Shown here piece by piece: positions 5,866 to 7,102 of a DNA stretch of 7,102 bases. Below the pieces are notes generated by a model, which did no database searches, had not been told where the DNA came from, and worked only from the letters and a program-made list of their open reading frames with translations. Location: NCBI GenBank assembly GCA_030835185.1, contig JAUQWL010000078.1, forward strand, positions 1 to 7,102, in the 5' to 3' direction. Both the position numbers and the translations under genes were made by a program. Numbering within the stretch: the stretch's first letter is position 1; each line of letters starts with the position of its first letter. The DNA comes from Solirubrobacterales bacterium (lineage in GTDB: Bacteria; Actinomycetota; Thermoleophilia; Solirubrobacterales; 70-9).

Positions 5866-6662
5866 GGCTGGGGGTCGAGAACAGGGTCTGTGCGATCACC
5901 GGCGCCAGCGGTGGGATCGGCTTCGAAGTCACCCGTCAGCTCTGCGCCGAAGGTGCCAGGGTTCTGATGATCTCGCGCGATCCGGAGCAGCTCGCGGCGA
6001 TGTCCGAGGTCGTCCGGGCCGAGGGAGCCACCGTCGCGGTGCTGGTCCTGGATGTGACCGAGGACCACGCAGGCGAGCACATCGTCGCCGCCGCGCGGCA
6101 GGAGTTCGGCGGAATCGACATCCTCGTCAACAACGCGGGATTCGCTCGCCGTCAGGCCCTTGAAGACACGCCCGAAGAGGACTTCCGTGCCCAGCACGAG
6201 CTGAGCGTGATGGCGCCACTGAACCTGATGCGCTCGGTCATCCCGGGTATGCGCGAACGCAGCTGGGGCCGCATCGTGAACGTATCGTCGAGTGCGGGAA
6301 AGCGTCCGTCGCTGATGATGCCTGACTACTCGGTGGGCAAGGCCGGCATGCTCTCGCTTTCGCGGATGTTCGCAGAGCGCTACGCCCGCGACGGAATCCT
6401 GGTCAATGCCGTCTGCCCCGGGCCGACCCGGTCGGAGCTCTGGATGCAGCCCGGTGGACTGCTCGATCAGGCCCGCGAAGACTCCGGGGCGGCGACGCGC
6501 AAGGAGGCCGAGGCCGGAGTCGGTGCCCAGAGGCCGATCAATCGCATGGCCACACCCGAAGAGATCGCCTCAGTGATCACCTTCCTCTGCTCGGATCGTG
6601 CCTCGTTCGTTTCCGGCTCCGCCTGGGGAGCCGACGGCGGGACCGTCCCTGTGATCATCTGA
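5862..6662 (+). CDS. Classical SDR family oxidoreductase (FabG-like)
   Basis: A 266-residue classical short-chain dehydrogenase/reductase. It shows the cofactor motif TGASGGIG (13-20), an Arg39 after the second strand (SRD) that favours NADPH, D64-V in VLDVT, NNAG (90-93), catalytic Ser143 in NVSSSAGKR, Tyr156 and Lys160 in YSVGK, then CPGPTRSE and a C-terminal SGSAWGADGG typical of FabG-like tetramers. The catalytic-tetrad Asn, usual in the N-x-x-x-x-F-type helix 4, appears to be Ser115 (HELSVMAPLNLMR). A 3-oxoacyl or other carbonyl/alcohol substrate is likely but cannot be specified. The GTG start at 5862 is chosen because it overlaps the OsmC stop (GTGA), has GAGGT at 5848-5852 nine nt upstream, and puts the cofactor motif at the normal distance from the N-terminus. 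It is the last gene of the DUF1015 operon. Confidence 0.92.
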   Translation: MRLGVENRVCAITGASGGIGFEVTRQLCAEGARVLMISRDPEQLAAMSEVVRAEGATVAVLVLDVTEDHAGEHIVAAARQEFGGIDILVNNAGFARRQALEDTPEEDFRAQHELSVMAPLNLMRSVIPGMRERSWGRIVNVSSSAGKRPSLMMPDYSVGKAGMLSLSRMFAERYARDGILVNAVCPGPTRSELWMQPGGLLDQAREDSGAATRKEAEAGVGAQRPINRMATPEEIASVITFLCSDRASFVSGSAWGADGGTVPVII

Positions 6663-6671
6663 GCATCGCTA

Positions 6672-6719
6672 CCGGGACGACCGGTCGGGTCCCCTGCCGG
6701 GACGGCCGGTCCGGCCCTG
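6672..6719. repeat. Two adjacent diverged GC-rich direct repeats with dyad symmetry
   Basis: CCGGGACGACCGGTCGGGTC... (6672-6696) is followed at once by CCGGGACGGCCGGTCCGGCC... (6697-6719), with both units ending in CCCTG. Each unit can fold on itself. In the first, GGGAC (6674-6678) pairs with GTCCC (6689-6693) around an inner GACCGGTC palindrome. They sit just past the stop of the SDR gene and may contribute to transcription termination. Confidence 0.6.
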
Positions 6720-6725
6720 CCGGAT

Positions 6726-6743
6726 GGCCGCCAGGTGGCGGCC
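6726..6743. terminator. GC hairpin between convergent genes, likely bidirectional terminator
   Basis: GGCCGCC (6726-6732) and GGCGGCC (6737-6743) form a perfect 7-bp stem with an AGGT loop. It lies 63 nt past the SDR stop and 14 nt past the adenine phosphoribosyltransferase stop. There is no T-run on either side, but GC-only hairpins between convergent genes are common in high-GC actinobacteria. It could end both transcripts. Confidence 0.55.
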
Positions 6744-6757
6744 GGGCATCACCCCGC

Positions 6758-7102
6758 TCAGTCCAGCTTGATCAGCGAATGGCAGTCGTGCGGTGCCAGC
6801 CTGCTCCGCCCTCCCAGCAGCTCGAGTTCGATCAGGAAAGCGCATCCGACGACTTCGCCCCCGAGCCGCTCGACCGCCTCGACCGTAGCCGCTGCCGTGC
6901 CGCCGGTGGCGATCAGATCGTCGTGGATCAGGACCCGGGTGCCGTGCGAGAGCGCGTCGGCGTGGACTTCGAGCTCGTCCGGCCCATACTCGAGTTCGTA
7001 CTCGACCGAGATCGTCTCAGCCGGCAGCTGTCCGGGCTTTCGCGCCGGTACGAAGCCGGCCCCGATCGCCTGGGCCAACGCTCCCCCGAAGATGAAACCC
7101 CG
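6758..7102 (-). CDS. apt: Adenine phosphoribosyltransferase, C-terminal part (N-terminus beyond window)
   Basis: The visible 114 residues (up to the stop at 6758) match the C-terminal two thirds of adenine phosphoribosyltransferase, the salvage enzyme that makes AMP from adenine and PRPP. The frame is open to the window edge and starts mid-protein at RGFIFGGALAQAIGAGF, matching the usual ARGF-F-G stretch. It continues with VPARKPGQLPAETIS (flexible loop), YELEYGPDELEVHADAL and the PRPP-binding signature VLIHDDLIATGGT at 6896-6934, with the Asp-Asp pair and Thr-Gly-Gly-Thr phosphate loop intact. The C-terminus (FLIELELLGGRSRL, then SLIKLD) is normal. An apparent internal TTG start at 7078 is not the real start because the homology continues upstream of it. 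It converges on the DUF1015 operon across a hairpin-rich gap. Confidence 0.95.
   Translation of the reverse strand, partial: RGFIFGGALAQAIGAGFVPARKPGQLPAETISVEYELEYGPDELEVHADALSHGTRVLIHDDLIATGGTAAATVEAVERLGGEVVGCAFLIELELLGGRSRLAPHDCHSLIKLD

Noticed and set aside
1..7102. CRISPR array, tRNA, rRNA, insertion-sequence ends, riboswitch (including a cobalamin riboswitch near the adenosyltransferase)
   Set aside because: No regularly spaced repeats, tRNA-like folds, terminal inverted repeats or B12-box-like stretch were seen. The 6-nt gap before the adenosyltransferase and the 66-bp divergent gap leave no room for a cobalamin riboswitch.

Overview
The window is about 65-70% G+C by eye and contains seven complete genes and two partial genes, with almost no non-coding DNA. 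The short GTG/TTG/ATG stop-start overlaps, apparently leaderless promoters and gene style point to a high-GC actinobacterium. My best guess is a member of the Thermoleophilia (Solirubrobacterales type). That rests on recalled resemblance, mainly of the partial helix-turn-helix protein at the left edge, and not on any search.

Layout, left to right. Positions 1-193 (minus) hold the N-terminal part of a helix-turn-helix protein cut by the window edge. Positions 279-3571 (minus) hold a compact three-gene unit, read right to left: a class B flavin-dependent monooxygenase, a bile-acid:sodium-symporter (BASS) family transporter and an extended SDR (NAD-dependent epimerase/dehydratase type). A 66-bp divergent promoter region (3572-3637) separates it from a plus-strand four-gene operon at 3638-6662: a DUF1015 protein, a PduO-type ATP:cob(I)alamin adenosyltransferase, an OsmC-like protein and a classical SDR oxidoreductase. 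A 95-bp convergent intergenic region full of GC-rich inverted repeats (6663-6757) separates this operon from the minus-strand adenine phosphoribosyltransferase gene, whose N-terminus lies beyond the right edge.

How the genes may work together. The minus-strand unit combines an importer of organic acids or sterol-like anions, an oxygenase and a nucleotide-sugar/sterol-dehydrogenase-like SDR. This could be uptake and oxidative modification of a hydrophobic organic anion, but the substrate cannot be read from sequence. The plus-strand operon is tightly coupled (6-nt gap, then ATGA and GTGA overlaps). It joins adenosylcobalamin synthesis to a thiol-peroxidase-like protein, an SDR and a DUF1015 protein whose DGHHRYETA motif resembles the phosphate-binding motif of the ParB/sulfiredoxin/SerK fold. 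No mobile element, CRISPR array, tRNA or rRNA was seen. The most interesting points are the two facing leaderless-type promoters, a seven-codon leader ORF in front of the extended SDR, an Arg at a sodium-site Gln position in the transporter, and the possible link of DUF1015 to the ParB/Srx fold.
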